Below are positions 33,497 to 34,321 of a stretch of 34,321 nt of DNA, piece after piece. Position 1 is the first letter of the stretch, and every line of letters starts with the position of its first letter. Source of the DNA: Candidatus Omnitrophota bacterium. GTDB lineage: Bacteria > Omnitrophota > Gorgyraeia > Gygaellales > Profunditerraquicolaceae. The notes below the pieces were generated by a model, which had not been told where the DNA came from, made no database searches, and worked only from the letters and a program-made list of their open reading frames with translations. The DNA lies in the NCBI GenBank assembly GCA_026416665.1, contig JAOAET010000032.1, positions 1 to 34,321 of the forward strand, in the 5' to 3' direction. Made by a program: the position numbers and the translations under genes.

Positions 33497-34321
33497 TTAT
33501 AATTTTGTCTTTACAACAGAATCACTATTACAGTGTAAAAATTGAACACAACTATTACAGCAAATTTGTCTTTCGTTTTTCTTGCCACGTATCCATTTAA
33601 GTTCGCAGTTGTAATAATGAATACATTGACAGCAACATTGTATCTGAAGACTCTCTTGTGCCGAATTAAGTTGTTCAGGCTGTTCTATCCAAGAAGCAGA
33701 AACATCTCTTTCACGCAGTACCTCCCTAACAATCTGAGCAGTGATAAGTTTTTTGTTATAGATAAAACCTGAAAGAAGCGCACTGTCACAGACTAAATTA
33801 ATAACCCGTGGAATCCCTTTGGAGTAATCATAAATAAGCTCAATTGCTTCTTGAGAAAAAATTGATTCGTAACCGTTTTCACAAACAAGACGCAGACGAT
33901 GCAAAATATAATCTTGCGTCTCTTGTCTATTAAGTGGGTTAATATGATAGTAGACGGCAATTCGTTGACGAAACTGTTCTAATTTAGGATTATTTAGTTT
34001 CAATCGTAAATCTGGTTGTCCTAAAAGAATAATCTGAATAAGCTTTTCTTTTTCGGTCTCCAAATTAGAAAGCATCCGTATCTCTTCTAATACCTTGAAA
34101 GTTAAATTTTGCGCCTCATCAATAATTAATACGACATTACTATCTTCGGCTAACTGCGTTATAAGATACTTGTTCAACCGAGAAAGCAATTTTTGTTTAG
34201 TCAAACCTGTAATTTCTACTTCAAACTCTTCTAATATAGAAGCTAATAACTCTTTCGAGGTCAGATGGGTATTGGTAATTAAAGCAACTTTAGTATTGTA
34301 ACTAAGTTTATTGAGAAGACT
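33497..34321 (-). CDS. ExeA-like AAA+ ATPase with cysteine-rich tail (cut by right edge)
   Basis: The frame is open to base 34321, so the N-terminus, including the Walker A, is outside the window; the TTG at 34204 is an internal codon. The first visible residues (L-L-N-K-L, then V-A-L-I-T-N-T-H-L-T-S-K-E-L-L) and V-V-L-I-I-D-E-A-Q-N-L as Walker B match the ExeA/GspA-like ATPase found in exosortase-A polysaccharide loci. F-R-Q-R-I-A-V-Y-Y-H and K-G-I-P-R-V-I-N-L-V-C-D are further family blocks. The last 46 residues carry two copies of C-C-x-x-C-x5-C, at 33605-33637 and 33530-33562, a possible metal site. The role is ATP-driven control of export or assembly. Confidence 0.88.
   Translation of the reverse strand, partial: SLLNKLSYNTKVALITNTHLTSKELLASILEEFEVEITGLTKQKLLSRLNKYLITQLAEDSNVVLIIDEAQNLTFKVLEEIRMLSNLETEKEKLIQIILLGQPDLRLKLNNPKLEQFRQRIAVYYHINPLNRQETQDYILHRLRLVCENGYESIFSQEAIELIYDYSKGIPRVINLVCDSALLSGFIYNKKLITAQIVREVLRERDVSASWIEQPEQLNSAQESLQIQCCCQCIHYYNCELKWIRGKKNERQICCNSCVQFLHCNSDSVVKTKL
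33530..33637 (-). repeat. Duplicated 11-residue cysteine motif in the ATPase tail
   Basis: The encoded blocks C-C-C-Q-C-I-H-Y-Y-N-C (33605-33637) and C-C-N-S-C-V-Q-F-L-H-C (33530-33562) have identical cysteine spacing and are separated by 14 basic residues. DNA identity between copies is limited, so this is a protein-level repeat. Confidence 0.8.

Noticed and set aside
34204-34321. TTG at 34204 as the start of the ATPase
   Set aside because: The frame continues to the window edge with family-like residues (V-A-L-I-T-N-T-H-L-T-S), so TTG is an internal leucine codon.
1-34321. CRISPR arrays, tRNA genes, insertion sequences, phage or toxin-antitoxin genes
   Set aside because: No regularly spaced repeats, cloverleaf-like segments, transposase motifs or terminal inverted repeats were seen; nearly every base belongs to a glycan gene.

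Overview
The window is one uninterrupted, strongly A+T-rich block (by eye about one third G+C) in which every credible gene is read from the minus strand. Transcription therefore runs from the right edge (34321) towards the left edge (1). I count 32 genes, the first and last cut by the window edges. No gene-free gap exceeds about 60 bases, and many neighbours overlap by 1-8 bases or are separated by 1-5 bases. I see no tRNA, rRNA, CRISPR array, insertion sequence, convincing terminator or internal promoter.

The content is a large surface-polysaccharide locus of a diderm (Gram-negative-type) bacterium. It holds an oligosaccharide flippase, an O-antigen ligase/polymerase, a lipoprotein, sugar-nucleotide enzymes and eight glycosyltransferases. 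A ferredoxin-like FrhB protein hints at an anaerobic life style. The combination resembles the exopolysaccharide loci linked to exosortase A (EpsH/XrtA): an ExeA-like ATPase, a CpsD-type tyrosine kinase, an acyl carrier protein plus AMP ligase, paired alpha/beta hydrolases, an asparagine-synthase-like amidotransferase and a GGxENG-type glycosyltransferase. No exosortase gene is in the window. The sequence does not name the organism; uncultured, low-GC diderm phyla would fit, but that is a guess.

Layout in transcription order. (1) 34321-32685: ATPase with an unusual duplicated cysteine tail, then the tyrosine kinase (assembly and export control). (2) 32670-28150: GlmM, UDP-HexNAc 6-dehydrogenase, UDP-sugar 4-epimerase and a nucleotidyltransferase (precursor supply). 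(3) 28111-24193: acyl carrier protein, AMP ligase, NadE-like synthetase and a PP-loop ATPase (activation and amidation chemistry). (4) 24187-21580: SGNH-like lipoprotein and two alpha/beta hydrolases lacking the usual serine nucleophile. (5) 21587-8396: glycosyltransferases, flippase, FrhB-acetyltransferase fusion, pyruvyl-transferase-family protein, deacetylase-like membrane protein, O-antigen ligase/polymerase and a methyltransferase. (6) 8392-225: AsnB-like amidotransferase, more glycosyltransferases, a second methyltransferase, a polysaccharide deacetylase and WecB. (7) 211-1: the start of an exported beta-helix-like protein.

Together the enzymes suggest a lipid-linked heteropolysaccharide rich in N-acetylhexosamines and their uronic acids (GlcNAcA/GalNAcA/ManNAc type). 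Modifications probably include amidation, O-acetylation, methylation, deacetylation and perhaps pyruvylation. The unit would be built at the inner membrane, flipped, and polymerised or transferred in the periplasm. The initiating sugar-phosphate transferase, outer-membrane export components and any exosortase are not here and would be sought beyond the right edge or elsewhere in the genome.
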